Positions 17,710 to 27,571 of a stretch of DNA of 64,000 bases are shown piece after piece. This DNA is from Candidatus Poribacteria bacterium. GTDB lineage: Bacteria > Poribacteria > WGA-4E > WGA-3G. Location of the stretch: positions 174,723 through 238,722 of the forward strand of contig JAJDWA010000002.1 of NCBI GenBank assembly GCA_022825825.1. The letters run 5' to 3'. Both the position numbers and the translations under genes were made by a program. Below the pieces are notes generated by a model that searched no databases, was not told the DNA's origin, and worked only from the letters and a program-made list of their open reading frames with translations. The stretch's first letter is position 1; the number at the start of each line of letters is the position of its first letter.

Positions 17710-18924
17710 CTAATTTTTATCCTTGACACGCCCTAAAACTCTACATGTAGTGGCAGAAAGGATTTCATATCGGACTCCCCCCCAAACAATCTTTCGTTGA
17801 AATGCAGCGTACAAGGCATTGATGCCCGCAAGGAAAATGGAAAACGGTGCAGCGTATTTACTGATACGGAGTGTGTCTTGGACTCTTGGCATCTCGCGAA
17901 GCCACTGTGGAAGGTTTCGGCAACAAAGTTGATAACTGATTACCTCAAAAAATGGTATAAAAACAACCGGTAACAGCGCATGTCGTGAAAAAATAAACGG
18001 TATTGCACCAAAAATCAGAACGGCTTTGGGTAGAAAGAGTATCAAACTGCCGAACCACTGTGCCCACAATCCCATGTGTCGAGTCATAATCATCTGCCTA
18101 TTTGTAAATTCAAAAACCTGTCCCCATGTGCGGTTTGCAGTGCGCGTAACCGCTACACAATCAGGAACGAAATGAATTTTACATTTAACGTCTCGTACTG
18201 CGCGAGTCGTGTTTAGGTCTTCAATTGTTGCTTGTTCCCAACGTTGCAGTATCTGTCCTTCTTCAAGAAATTCGCGGCGAAATGCGTTAGAACCGCCCCA
18301 TACCATCGCGAGTTTATGATCCCCTTGTAATGCCATTTGAAAATTGACCCATGTCGCTTCAATAAGCGATGGAAGGTTCCAAGTTTGTGGAAAATAGAAT
18401 CTACCACCGACCGTCACACCGATTTTTTTATCCTGAAGTGGTGTAACAAGAAGGCTGAGCCAATCTTTTTGAATTGCTACATCAGCGTCTACAAATGCGA
18501 TAACTTCAACATCGGCAGGCAAACTCTCTATCACGGTCATAAGATTCTGCACTTTTTGAGAACGGGGCAGGTTGTTATCAACGATGTTGGGTGCCAAAAA
18601 CACATCCGCATGTGGAACATCTTCCACAAGTTCTCGTAGGTGTGGGTAAGAAACATCGTACCCTGAATTATCTTTTTCGTGAGTTACAAAGCAGATTTGA
18701 AAGTCTCCTTCGTAATCCTGATCAAGTAGGCTCTTTGCGTGCTCAGCAGTGTCATCATCCCATCCGTAGTGGGGAGCGACTATAGCCACTTTTGGTGTAT
18801 ATGCGGGTCTCTCGGTCTTTCGTTCGCGGCGTGTATAGAAAAAGGATTGACCAATCAATAACATCTCAAGGATGAAGAAAAAGTAGGTCGTTAGAATAAT
18901 AAAAGATGTATTCATAACATTCAA
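17710..18924 (-). CDS. Membrane glycosyltransferase, GT2/GT21-like
   Basis: 404 aa. An N-terminal membrane segment (residues 6-26) precedes a GT-A domain with VAIVAPHYG, the metal/nucleotide motif VDADV near residue 145, a GGSNAFRR acceptor motif near 210 and a late FTNRQMIMTR motif near 270 in place of QxxRW. Two or more hydrophobic helices follow (WFGSLILFLPKAVLIFG, ALLPVVFIPFF). The layout resembles ceramide glucosyltransferase/HpnI-type enzymes acting on lipid acceptors. The acceptor is unknown. It lies about 100 bp downstream of the DUF4340 gene. Confidence 0.85.
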   Translation of the reverse strand: MNVMNTSFIILTTYFFFILEMLLIGQSFFYTRRERKTERPAYTPKVAIVAPHYGWDDDTAEHAKSLLDQDYEGDFQICFVTHEKDNSGYDVSYPHLRELVEDVPHADVFLAPNIVDNNLPRSQKVQNLMTVIESLPADVEVIAFVDADVAIQKDWLSLLVTPLQDKKIGVTVGGRFYFPQTWNLPSLIEATWVNFQMALQGDHKLAMVWGGSNAFRREFLEEGQILQRWEQATIEDLNTTRAVRDVKCKIHFVPDCVAVTRTANRTWGQVFEFTNRQMIMTRHMGLWAQWFGSLILFLPKAVLIFGAIPFIFSRHALLPVVFIPFFEVISYQLCCRNLPQWLREMPRVQDTLRISKYAAPFSIFLAGINALYAAFQRKIVWGGVRYEILSATTCRVLGRVKDKN

Positions 18925-19030
18925 TGTTAAACCGATAAAACTGACTTGTAGATGTTGAGAGATATCTTCAGTCGTTGGCTTTCTTTCCTCCTGTCAATTG
19001 GGCGAAGTGTAGTTAATAAATTGTCGGGTG

Positions 19031-20851
19031 TTACTCTTCTTTGGCACGGAGCCACTCAACCTTCGTTTTCAGTTTTGGAATTATCTCTGCATCAAGCAGA
19101 AAAATTTGATCTGGTTTGTTTTGAAGCCTCGCATAGTAACGTCCAGACGGATCAACTTTTCCGACTTGCAAGGTGAAAACTTTCTGAACACGTAATTCTA
19201 CAGTAATTTGTATTTGTGGCGAATTGAAACCGGTTGTAGCATTTGGCAATTCATTTTTTCCACCGCCGAAGGGTTCACCAACAAATTCTTCTGCTCTTAA
19301 ATCGATCAGTCCATATAAGATGGCATTCACTTCAGCGTTACTTGCGTTTTCTTGGACGGGCGAAGTCAATCGCCAGTTTGTCCCAAGACGCTGGCAGGTG
19401 AATTGGACACCATTATATTCTTGTGAACCGCCATTATATTTTACAGTAACCCGGATTGGATCATCAATACTAAATTTGAAAATTTGCTTGTCTCTTAACC
19501 ACGTTTCACCTTTTGCAATTTTATCAATCAAGTCGCGTTTCACACGCATAATCTGCTCTGAATTGTTGGCTTTAACATATACGCTATTTTCCTTAGTATT
19601 GTTACCAATAAGTAAGACTGCCGGTTTATCTTCACCTCGAATAGTAAATAACACTCGCATTTTGGGGTGGTCTAAACCGTACAAGGCAAGGTTATTAGTA
19701 GAATCGGTAACAAACGCTACAGCCTCCAACGAATCTACACCAAAAATCAAATCGCTCACTGCTTGTGAGTCAGCCAATGTTTTTTGGGTGTTTTGTAGTT
19801 GCCATGTATTTTTATCCAGTTTGATGCCAACAATTTTTTGCATGCCGCGTTGAATTTCAAATTTCGTTGTATCACTCCGTTGAAAATCGAGGATGCGTTT
19901 ATCGCGCAAATCAAACACCGATTTATTGAGAATACGGAAAATGTCATCGGTAACGGTGTATATTCCGCCTTGATGGACAGACTGGACATAAACGTTTTGT
20001 TTATCAGTAGTGGAGGTCACTGCAGCCCCAATATTAAGTCCAAACTTTTTATTTTGATCTTTAAATGTAAATTGGATACGTGGCTTATCTAACCCGGACT
20101 TTTCTAAAAGCGATGTAACGTTTTCGCCATCTGCTTCAAAGGTAGACACTTGTAAGGTATGCAATTCCGATAATATGTTCTCAATTTCCTCAGTATCAGC
20201 ATTTACAGATAGCGGATGCGTCATTTTCCAGATGTTTCCCTCTTTCTGGCAAGATAATTTCTCCGGTTTCTGAAACTGAATTTCTGTGATTGTATCTGGA
20301 CTGAACTTAATCACTGATTTGTCACGGATATCTGTTGGCGATTTTGACAAATCATCAAGTGCACTGGATTCAATTAAGAAAATTTGCGTTTCCGATTTCT
20401 CCTTAGTATAAACAGAAAAGTTTATTCCCTTTTTTCCAATAAGAAAGGTCTTTGATGAACTTTCAATGTCTTTCCACAATTCAACTGTAATTGTAGGACT
20501 TTCCAAACCGTATTGTTCATACTCAGATACTTCAAAGGTCTGTCTAACCTGTTTGTTAAGAAAATCATCTAACATTTCATTAACTTTTATGCTATCTGCA
20601 TGTGCTTTAAAGGGTGTTGTTAACTGCCATGCTTTATAGTCATCCTTCTCTATGGTCAATGTTTGATATGCTGCATTTGCGTACGAAATTCTAACTTTTT
20701 GAATGTCTTCACGAGGCAGGTCATAAGCTTCAGCGATTCTGGGTTTGTCGCTCTTAAAAGTGTCTTCAGTAGGTTCATTAAAAAATAGAAAGTATGTTCC
20801 CACGATGCCCACTAATATAATGATAATGATGAGGGTTGTTCGAAAATTCAC
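19031..20851 (-). CDS. DUF4340 domain protein, membrane-anchored
   Basis: 606 aa from the GTG at 20851, chosen because AGGAGG lies 5 bases upstream. One N-terminal transmembrane helix (about 5-23) is followed by several repeats of the DUF4340 unit: a conserved W-(K/Q/R)-L/M-T-x-P turn recurs near residues 70, 220, 340 and 510, and ESPTITVEL/LDKPRIQFTF-type strands recur. The start overlaps the GldG-like stop by 4 bases (GTGA), so translation is coupled. DUF4340 genes normally follow GldF/GldG ABC genes, as here; the molecular role is unknown, but an external, membrane-tethered partner of the transporter is likely. Confidence 0.88.
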   Translation of the reverse strand: MNFRTTLIIIIILVGIVGTYFLFFNEPTEDTFKSDKPRIAEAYDLPREDIQKVRISYANAAYQTLTIEKDDYKAWQLTTPFKAHADSIKVNEMLDDFLNKQVRQTFEVSEYEQYGLESPTITVELWKDIESSSKTFLIGKKGINFSVYTKEKSETQIFLIESSALDDLSKSPTDIRDKSVIKFSPDTITEIQFQKPEKLSCQKEGNIWKMTHPLSVNADTEEIENILSELHTLQVSTFEADGENVTSLLEKSGLDKPRIQFTFKDQNKKFGLNIGAAVTSTTDKQNVYVQSVHQGGIYTVTDDIFRILNKSVFDLRDKRILDFQRSDTTKFEIQRGMQKIVGIKLDKNTWQLQNTQKTLADSQAVSDLIFGVDSLEAVAFVTDSTNNLALYGLDHPKMRVLFTIRGEDKPAVLLIGNNTKENSVYVKANNSEQIMRVKRDLIDKIAKGETWLRDKQIFKFSIDDPIRVTVKYNGGSQEYNGVQFTCQRLGTNWRLTSPVQENASNAEVNAILYGLIDLRAEEFVGEPFGGGKNELPNATTGFNSPQIQITVELRVQKVFTLQVGKVDPSGRYYARLQNKPDQIFLLDAEIIPKLKTKVEWLRAKEE

Positions 20852-22428
20852 GGTGTCCCTCCTGCACGGCGACGCCACCACACGACCATGCCCGCAATAA
20901 ACACAATTAGAGGAATCAGAAAAATAGAGGTTATCTGAACAAGTTGAGCATCTTGAACAGTCATTCTACGTAAGATTTGTTTTCTCCTATCAGGCGGCGC
21001 AATAGCGATAAGGTCTTCGTCTAATGTAAGCCAATTAACCACAGCTAAAAAGAGGTCTCTATTTGCTGCTCTAAAAAAGAAGTTCATTGCAAACTGCGAA
21101 CCTCCGAAAACAACGATTCGAGTTGGGCTACCTTCGGTTTCAGTTTCTGTGTTTGCGTCGATCTCCCGTTCAACGACAACTGCAAGAGACACGGGCGCAG
21201 GCGTATCTACATCAACCGTATAACCATTTGAACTAAACTTCCCATCAGTTTCACGCCCTACCTCTCCCCAACTGACTCCTGTTCGATTCACCGTTTTGGC
21301 AAGAGATTTAATGCTGAGCCCGGCTTTTCCATCTTCCATTGGCGTAACAGAACGGGTATTAGGGAACGCAAGAGGATTTCGCAATTCGCGAGTAATTTCG
21401 TGTAATTCAAAGTTTGGAACTGGTGCACTTGGGCCAAGGTTAGCGTCTCGTCCAACCATGTCTAACACGAGATCATTACCTACAGACACACCCCATTTTT
21501 TCATAAGTTGAACAAGCCCTTCATTCACATCCTCAGCATCTGTAGATGGGTTGAACAGCAACATCAGTTTTCCATTCTTAGATAAATATTTATCCACCAG
21601 TCCGATCTCTTTTGAGGGTAATGGATTTGTTGGTCCTGCAAGGATAAGGAGATCACAATCGTGGGGTATATCTTGTTCTGTCAGGAACGAGAAAGATTTT
21701 GGTGCGTAATTCTGATGCTCTAATTCGGTTTTTAACTTGCTTAATCCAGCATTGTTTAAATCTCTTATTTCACGTTCACCATGACCTTCAAGAAAATAAA
21801 CATTCTTCGTTCTGTTTTGGATGAGTTTGAGAATGGCACTTGTGAACTTTTGTTCGCTGACAATCGTTACCCTTTCCTCTTTTTCTTTAGTCTTAAATAC
21901 TATTGTTCCATCAATCAATTTTGTATCAACGAGTTGTGTATCTATGTAGGGATTCTTAATTGAGATTGATATGAATTCGGATTCACGTTCATATAATTTC
22001 AACCTATCTATTGCTCGTATCGCCATTTGTGAGGTCTGATCACTAAAAAACGCGATGACATCAACTTTTTTATCCAATGTTTTAAGAATCTTTAGTGTTG
22101 GTTCAGAGAGCGAATTGTCCCGTAATTCTGTTAAATCTGCTCTAATATCAAATCTTTGTGCAACAATAATATTGACAAACACCGCTATACCTATTACACC
22201 GAGAATACTCAGGATGACGTTAGTGCCGTAACGTAATTGCCTACTGACAAAAAAGTCAACGAACTCTTTATAACGTAAGACCGCAAAAGCAGCAAGTGCA
22301 GCAATAAAGAGGAGAAAGAAAATCCAAAAAGCGATCCATGCTTTAAGAAAAAAACATATAATTAAGACAAAACATAAAATAAGGGTGAGAAACCCAAACA
22401 GTGGTCCTGCTATGTTTTTTCTTGCCAT
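20848..22428 (-). CDS. GldG-like ABC-type auxiliary protein
   Basis: 526 aa. Helices at the N-terminus (about residues 7-50 and 70-92) and one at the C-terminus (about 498-518) flank a large soluble ABC_transp_aux-type domain. Typical motifs are DLTELRDNSLSE, KVDVIAFFSDQ, VYFLEGHGERE and FNPSTDAEDV. In gliding Bacteroidetes GldG pairs with GldF and GldA; elsewhere the same set is a generic ABC system of unclear cargo. It lies 3 bp after the permease gene and overlaps the DUF4340 gene by 4 bases. Confidence 0.88.
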   Translation of the reverse strand: MARKNIAGPLFGFLTLILCFVLIICFFLKAWIAFWIFFLLFIAALAAFAVLRYKEFVDFFVSRQLRYGTNVILSILGVIGIAVFVNIIVAQRFDIRADLTELRDNSLSEPTLKILKTLDKKVDVIAFFSDQTSQMAIRAIDRLKLYERESEFISISIKNPYIDTQLVDTKLIDGTIVFKTKEKEERVTIVSEQKFTSAILKLIQNRTKNVYFLEGHGEREIRDLNNAGLSKLKTELEHQNYAPKSFSFLTEQDIPHDCDLLILAGPTNPLPSKEIGLVDKYLSKNGKLMLLFNPSTDAEDVNEGLVQLMKKWGVSVGNDLVLDMVGRDANLGPSAPVPNFELHEITRELRNPLAFPNTRSVTPMEDGKAGLSIKSLAKTVNRTGVSWGEVGRETDGKFSSNGYTVDVDTPAPVSLAVVVEREIDANTETETEGSPTRIVVFGGSQFAMNFFFRAANRDLFLAVVNWLTLDEDLIAIAPPDRRKQILRRMTVQDAQLVQITSIFLIPLIVFIAGMVVWWRRRAGGTP

Positions 22429-22431
22429 ACC

Positions 22432-23157
22432 TTATCTCCATTTAGAGGATTCAATCGACTTAAACGTTGCAAACAAGCAGACACAAGTAAAACTGATATA
22501 GTAAATTATATCTTTAAACGACATAACGCCGCGAGAGAAATCGCTATAATGCTCACTAAAAGAAAGATAACTTAGGAATTTTCCAATAGTTTCATCACGA
22601 TTTGAAACAGCACCAATAATCCATAATACCAATAAAAATCCGAAACTTGTTAATGCTGCAACTATCTGATTTTTGCTCATTGAGGACATCAGCAAACCCA
22701 GTGCAAGAAAGCAGGAACTAAGTAGGATGAGACCGAGGTAGCCACTCAGTATAAGTCCACCGTCTAAGTGTCCGAAACGTTGTGTAAGAAAGGGGAAGAG
22801 TAGTGTCAAGGCAAGCATGATAATTACGAGTGTCAAACTTGCAAAGAATTTGCCAAGAACGACTTGCCCATCCGTAAGTGGAGATGTCAAAAGCAATTCA
22901 ATCGTGCCAGATTTTCGTTCTTCTGCAAATAGTTTCATTGTTAACACTGGTGTGAAAAAAAGCAGGATGGTTGCCATGCTACCGAAGGCAGTCTGCATAA
23001 CACCAGCACCGTAACCGTTATTTATGCTTGCTTGGATTAAATAGAAGAAAAAAAAGTACCCCGATATTGCTGCAAAAACAAAACAGACGAAATAGGCAAT
23101 TGGTGAAACAAAATATGTATAGAGTTCTTTAGTGCAAACTGCCAGTATGTTTCTCAT
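22432..23157 (-). CDS. ABC-2 type permease, GldF-like
   Basis: 241 aa with about six transmembrane helices and the internal motif FAEERKSGTIELLLTSPLTD near residue 80, diagnostic for ABC-2/GldF permeases. It is first in a tight three-gene unit with GldG-like and DUF4340 genes. The ATP-binding partner (GldA) is not found here; the upstream neighbour is a chlorite-dismutase-family gene instead. The ATPase must be encoded elsewhere for this to work as a transporter. Confidence 0.9.
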   Translation of the reverse strand: MRNILAVCTKELYTYFVSPIAYFVCFVFAAISGYFFFFYLIQASINNGYGAGVMQTAFGSMATILLFFTPVLTMKLFAEERKSGTIELLLTSPLTDGQVVLGKFFASLTLVIIMLALTLLFPFLTQRFGHLDGGLILSGYLGLILLSSCFLALGLLMSSMSKNQIVAALTSFGFLLVLWIIGAVSNRDETIGKFLSYLSFSEHYSDFSRGVMSFKDIIYYISFTCVCLFATFKSIESSKWR

Positions 23158-23199
23158 TTTTTTTCAGTTCTATGAAGTAGTGTTGGATAGTAGGTGCCG

Positions 23200-23928
23200 C
23201 TAACCAAACTGCTTTAGGACCTTTCCGACAAAGAACGGACCAAGTGATTCAATATATTTAGTTGTCTGCTCTGTTTTGCGCATATCTTGTATCAGTCGTG
23301 ATAATGGATATAATTCTGGACCTACTAACCCAATCACAAATTCGTTGTCATTGGTATCTAAACCGAAACATGCCAACCGAATATCACTTGCATAGCCGCC
23401 TGCAGCGTAACTACGACCAAGCATCGCGTGCTCACCTAATATTCTGCCACGCTCGCGCGGTTCAAGTTGGTAAAATTCCGATTTTCGACGAAGGGGATAC
23501 CAGATCGCCCAAGGGAAATCGGGATTGAGAACATTGTTACGCGGTTTGTTGAGAAGCCATTCTTCCAAATTGGGTTCTCTACCGCTTGAATAGGTTCGTC
23601 CCGTCATTGTCATTTCGGGACGATAAATTAGGTTAGAAGTCTCTTGTGCATTTTGTAATGAGGAACGCGTTTCTGTCATTAACGCCGCGGGGTTTTCTGC
23701 CAGAAAAAGCACACCGATCCCAGTCGGATGATTCAGGTCATCATATAGAACAGCGTTCAGATTACTATTTTCAAGTGTTTCAATGAAGAATGTCGGGTCA
23801 GAACATTCTTCAAAAACATGGAGTTGAAAGTACAATCGACGGTCACTATATTGCGGTTCTCCATCAATAGGAGTCCCTATTTCTCGAATGTCCAACGGTT
23901 CTGGTCGTGCAGGTCTCTCTGTTTGCAT
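23200..23928 (-). CDS. Chlorite dismutase/HemQ-family heme protein
   Basis: 242 aa. The conserved C-terminal half is clear: WAIWYPLRRKSEFYQL, then RERGRILGEHAMLGRSYAAG, where the His of GEHAMLGR corresponds to the proximal heme ligand region, and a late GPFFVGKVL ending. In Gram-positive bacteria this family is coproheme decarboxylase (HemQ); in others it includes chlorite dismutases. The sequence alone favours HemQ-like, not a true chlorite detoxifier, but that is not certain. It lies 28 bp after the ClpX-like gene, in the same direction. Confidence 0.85.
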   Translation of the reverse strand: MQTERPARPEPLDIREIGTPIDGEPQYSDRRLYFQLHVFEECSDPTFFIETLENSNLNAVLYDDLNHPTGIGVLFLAENPAALMTETRSSLQNAQETSNLIYRPEMTMTGRTYSSGREPNLEEWLLNKPRNNVLNPDFPWAIWYPLRRKSEFYQLEPRERGRILGEHAMLGRSYAAGGYASDIRLACFGLDTNDNEFVIGLVGPELYPLSRLIQDMRKTEQTTKYIESLGPFFVGKVLKQFG

Positions 23929-23956
23929 AATATGATTTTTTTATGATTCCTTCGGT

Positions 23957-25531
23957 TCAACGTTTTGTGGTGTATGATTCACGGATCCATTCCTCAAGTA
24001 CTGGATCAGGATTTTCCACAACCTCTTGTGGAAAGGTGAATGATGATTGTCCAGTGTTCTGCTTAATTAAGTTCAACCCGTGCTGATAACTTTTCAGAAT
24101 ATCATCACATATTTGTGGTATAGATTTTTCTTGTGCTGACGCGCGCGCACAAATCGCTTCTGTCGCTTCTGCGTCAAACGCAATCTGCAGATCGTGATCG
24201 GCGTGAAATCGTGCTTCATATCTGCGGACTTGCTCGCGCATCACCGTGTTGCGATTGTAGTTAGCATCTTCCGTGATCTTCTTTAGCTCAGCATCAGGAT
24301 CATCAACAACTTCGGCAGTAACAACAAATTCCGTAACACCTGTAGACGGAAGTTCAAACTTATAGTTGCGTAGGACCTTTTCACAGACAGTCATCAAGGC
24401 TCGTGCACCGGTTTTCTGTTCAATCGCTTTTTCTGCGATTCGGCGCAATCCACAGCCGGAAAACAGAACGTTGATACCGTAAGCACGAAATGCGTTTTCA
24501 TATTGCCGAATGATAGAGCCTTCTGAATGTTTTAAAATATAAAAAAGATCATCAACAGCCAATTCACTACATACGACGTGAACAGGTAGCCTACCGATAA
24601 ATTCTGGTTCAAAACCGAAATCTATAAAGTCTTTCGGGGTAACATGTTCTAAATATTGCGCTGCATCGTCTTTTTGGCTGGCGACTTCGGCATTGAAACC
24701 GATCCTACTTTGGTGCATGCGTTTTTTGATAATCTTCTCCATGCCAGTGAACGCACCGCTGATAATAAACAGAATATGGCGGGTATTAATCACCTCTTTT
24801 TCGACCTTGCCACTTTTCTGGAATTCCATTGCTGCACGCATCTGAGACGCGACATCGTTACCGCCTCTAAGGTCAACTTCGGTTTCCTCCATCAACTTGA
24901 GAAGCCCGATTTGCACGCCGCGTCCACTCACATCGCGTCCGATGATATTCGGTGGCGTGGAGATTTTGTCCGCTTCATCAAGATAGATAATGCCATAGTG
25001 TGCCAATTCAAGGTTATCATCTGCTTGTGCAACCAATTCACGAATTAAGTCATCTACATTTGCGCCAACATAACCAGTTTCACTAAATCGGGTGGCATCT
25101 GCTTTAACAAACGGCACACCGATTAACTTGGCGATGTGTCTGATGAGATACGTCTTGCCAACACCTGTCGGGCCAAGCATGACGATGTTCTGTTTAGAGT
25201 AGTCGGTATCCGCGGCATCAGGGTTTTCGTGGCATTCTCGGACGTGGTTGTAGTGGTCACAAACTGCTATTGCAAGTGCTTTCTTTGCCTCATCCTGCTT
25301 GATGACATACCTATCCAAGTATTTCTTTATGTCCTTCGGTTTGAGGTCGAACTTTAAATCAAAGGTTTTCTGAGGTTCTGGTGCTTCTTCCACCGTTTGA
25401 TCGGGTGAGACATGGGGGCCAGCCACACGCCCTAAGCTAACGCTGTAACCGTCGCCGTACTTTTTCCGAAAAAATTCCTGAAAATCCTTTTGTATTTCTT
25501 CTTCTGTTGGGATTTTTTTGTTAGTAATCAT
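23957..25531 (-). CDS. ClpX-like AAA+ unfoldase without the zinc-binding domain
   Basis: About 524 aa. Walker A GPTGVGKT is near residue 120, the GYVG substrate pore loop follows, Walker B IIYLDEADK is near 185, the IGF tripeptide used to dock on ClpP lies in SRIGFNAEV, and the sensor/finger region reads FEPEFIGRLPV. All match ClpX, yet the N-terminal C4 zinc finger is missing and replaced by an acidic 60-residue segment. The C-terminus is extended by about 100 residues. I chose the ATG at 25531; a TTG at 25540 is nearer to an AAGG site. It lies 20 bp after the LarA-like gene. Confidence 0.88.
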   Translation of the reverse strand: MITNKKIPTEEEIQKDFQEFFRKKYGDGYSVSLGRVAGPHVSPDQTVEEAPEPQKTFDLKFDLKPKDIKKYLDRYVIKQDEAKKALAIAVCDHYNHVRECHENPDAADTDYSKQNIVMLGPTGVGKTYLIRHIAKLIGVPFVKADATRFSETGYVGANVDDLIRELVAQADDNLELAHYGIIYLDEADKISTPPNIIGRDVSGRGVQIGLLKLMEETEVDLRGGNDVASQMRAAMEFQKSGKVEKEVINTRHILFIISGAFTGMEKIIKKRMHQSRIGFNAEVASQKDDAAQYLEHVTPKDFIDFGFEPEFIGRLPVHVVCSELAVDDLFYILKHSEGSIIRQYENAFRAYGINVLFSGCGLRRIAEKAIEQKTGARALMTVCEKVLRNYKFELPSTGVTEFVVTAEVVDDPDAELKKITEDANYNRNTVMREQVRRYEARFHADHDLQIAFDAEATEAICARASAQEKSIPQICDDILKSYQHGLNLIKQNTGQSSFTFPQEVVENPDPVLEEWIRESYTTKR

Positions 25532-25560
25532 AGTGTTCAATTAGCCTTTTGTTTCAGTTA

Positions 25561-27111
25561 TTAACTCATTACATTCGCATAGAAGAACGGGGGCATTGTC
25601 AAAGCAACAACATCATCATCGCCCGAAATTCCGCGTGCCATTGCGAGGGCATCGTCTAAGTTCTTTGCCCACTCAACACCTAATCGCTGTGCCACGCGCG
25701 GTTCTTTTGGACCTACCAAAATTACCTTTGATAAATATTTCAGTGGATAGGTTGCCCAATACCAAACTGTAAATGGATGAAAACCGTGATGCGCAAATTT
25801 GTTCCGATAGCACTCAATTAAATACTCGTCCTTCGCGTATTTTTCCTGATACTTCTGTTGCATCTCAAACGGTTCTGTTGTATCGGCAAGCACCTCATCA
25901 TAAAACATCTTATATGCCACGTGATATTCCTCGTGAAATATTTCGTAGGTCGGGTTCATGATGATGACTACACCGTTCTCTTTGATAATCGGTTTGTTAT
26001 AGAACCAGTTGAATACATACCCTAAGATGTCGCTCACGACTAAAACAGGATTGATACGCGCATCAACTGCATAGGGGCTCATATCGGGCAGACCAAACAC
26101 TAAGGTACTGTACTGCCGTGGAATATCAATTGCTAATTGTTCCTTCATTGATGCCAACGTTTTTGCGTGGACAGCATCAATGTCACCTGCATTCACTTCT
26201 ATCGGTTCATAATCTGTCCGCACGCTTTTGAGTATATTATAGCGGACTGATTCAGGTAAAAGTGATAAAGTTGCAGGTGTAAACGTTTTGATAATCTTTT
26301 CAGCAATGTTGCAATCTTTATTGGGTTTTCCGACATAACGGAGATGGAACGGATATATCGCGCCATTCATCGCGGCTTCAAGCACTAAAATCGGTGTCTC
26401 TTTTTGAATGAGACGACTCATCCGTTCAATACAAGCATGCATGTGTGAGCCTTCTGGTTGCATCACATGCGGAGATTCCGATGTCATGTGCGGTGAGTGG
26501 TGCGGGGCGATAGAGTTATACGTGCCAAGACCTACTGCAACAGATTTGTGTCCACCGTTGAGCGGAATCTGGATCATATCTACATAAATGATTAGATCAG
26601 CATCAAGTGCAGCTCTGTCTGTCTCAACGATTTCATCATGCTCTGTTTTCCCTACTTCAACAATCTGTTCGGTATCTTCAGCGTCAAAATTTCGGAGTTG
26701 ATGTGGATAGAACTCGTCCATAATGTCTTTGCCTAACATATAGGCAAGTTCATGTTCCTTCATCTTCCGGTGGAGTGCCACCGCACACATCAGTTGGATA
26801 TTCTGTTTTTCTACGCCATACTCATATAGCATCTTCAACAACGTTTCGATCATAATCTGCCGCATATCAGGCTTTTTGGTTAGCGGAAAAGGTTGGCAGT
26901 TATCGTCAAAGAGGATAAGCACCTTTGAATTGCCATTCACGAGTTTACGCAAGGGTGGCATCTCAAGTGGGTTCTCAAAGGCGCGCTGCGTCCGTTCGCT
27001 GAGTGCAGCACGTTTTATGCCCGGCAGCGGTGGTTTTGCGTAGAATACCTCCGAATTGTCCGGTATTTTGGCATTTATGAGGTGATTTCCGAAGTAGGTA
27101 AAGTATTTCAT
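25561..27111 (-). CDS. LarA/DUF2088-family protein (nickel-pincer racemase-like)
   Basis: 516 aa. The N-terminal part matches the LarA domain: ILFDDNCQP near residue 70, the ALHRKMKEHE motif (H114) and GGHKSVAVGLGTY near 185-197, whose Lys corresponds to the lysine that carries the nickel pincer cofactor in lactate racemase. The C-terminal half is longer and more divergent than in true LarA. It may epimerise another 2-hydroxy acid. Lactate itself is not implied, because the His-x-Phe motif near the second metal ligand is not obvious. A NicO-type nickel transporter occurs at 60351. Confidence 0.8.
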   Translation of the reverse strand: MKYFTYFGNHLINAKIPDNSEVFYAKPPLPGIKRAALSERTQRAFENPLEMPPLRKLVNGNSKVLILFDDNCQPFPLTKKPDMRQIMIETLLKMLYEYGVEKQNIQLMCAVALHRKMKEHELAYMLGKDIMDEFYPHQLRNFDAEDTEQIVEVGKTEHDEIVETDRAALDADLIIYVDMIQIPLNGGHKSVAVGLGTYNSIAPHHSPHMTSESPHVMQPEGSHMHACIERMSRLIQKETPILVLEAAMNGAIYPFHLRYVGKPNKDCNIAEKIIKTFTPATLSLLPESVRYNILKSVRTDYEPIEVNAGDIDAVHAKTLASMKEQLAIDIPRQYSTLVFGLPDMSPYAVDARINPVLVVSDILGYVFNWFYNKPIIKENGVVIIMNPTYEIFHEEYHVAYKMFYDEVLADTTEPFEMQQKYQEKYAKDEYLIECYRNKFAHHGFHPFTVWYWATYPLKYLSKVILVGPKEPRVAQRLGVEWAKNLDDALAMARGISGDDDVVALTMPPFFYANVMS

Positions 27112-27212
27112 TAACTGAAAAGACCTATCTCATACTATGTTTATTGTAGCTTAAATGCTGTATTTATTTTAGCATAGTTGGTGGGATTGTGCAAGTTTTT
27201 TATATGATTTCC

Positions 27213-27331
27213 CAGAGGCATTCAATTGTTGGTTTATTACCCGTTTTAGTCGTAAGATCACGAGCTTGAGCTCGCTCGGACAGGAAGAGGTTTTATGAAA
27301 AAAGAAATTATTGGAAAATTGAATGACTCTG
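27213..27331. mobile_element. MITE-like element, family CAGAGNCATTCAAT (copy 1)
   Basis: 119 bp bounded by CAGAGGCATTCAAT and its near-complement ATTGAATGACTCTG. The inside shares CTCGCTCGGACAG(G/T)AAGAGG with the copy at 38682-38809. Flanks TATGATTTCC and TCAGATTTCC could be a decayed target duplication. There is no open reading frame inside. It lies just left of a second, unrelated MITE-like element, in the 458-bp gap between the LarA-like and MDR genes. Confidence 0.7.
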
Positions 27332-27356
27332 TCAGATTTCCATAGAAGCATATAGT

Positions 27357-27571
27357 AACGTGAGTTTGATAATTATTGAGTATAAGTGGTTAGGTAGAGC
27401 GCAGCGAAACCCTTATGCGTCAATTTTGCAGTACCACACCCTGGTAGGCGCGTTTTCTAAACGCGCCGTTAGATACTCTTCAGCACAGGGACAGGCGCGT
27501 TTCCAAAACGCGCCTACCTTGGGGTACTAAATCGGGCTTAGAAAGTCTACGGGATTTATCAAACTCACGTT
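27357..27571. mobile_element. MITE-like element, family AACGTGAGTTTGA (copy 1)
   Basis: 215 bp with perfect terminal inverted repeats; including the flanking AGT/ACT the two ends match over 19 bp (AGTAACGTGAGTTTGATAA). Inside are the hairpin units GGTAGGCGCGTTTTCTAAACG and its inverted counterpart plus GCGCAGCGAAACCCTTATGCG. The copy at 63491-63709 is the same element in the opposite orientation. It has no coding capacity. The right end overlaps the last codon of the MDR gene and supplies its TAA stop. No target duplication is visible for this copy. Confidence 0.8.
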
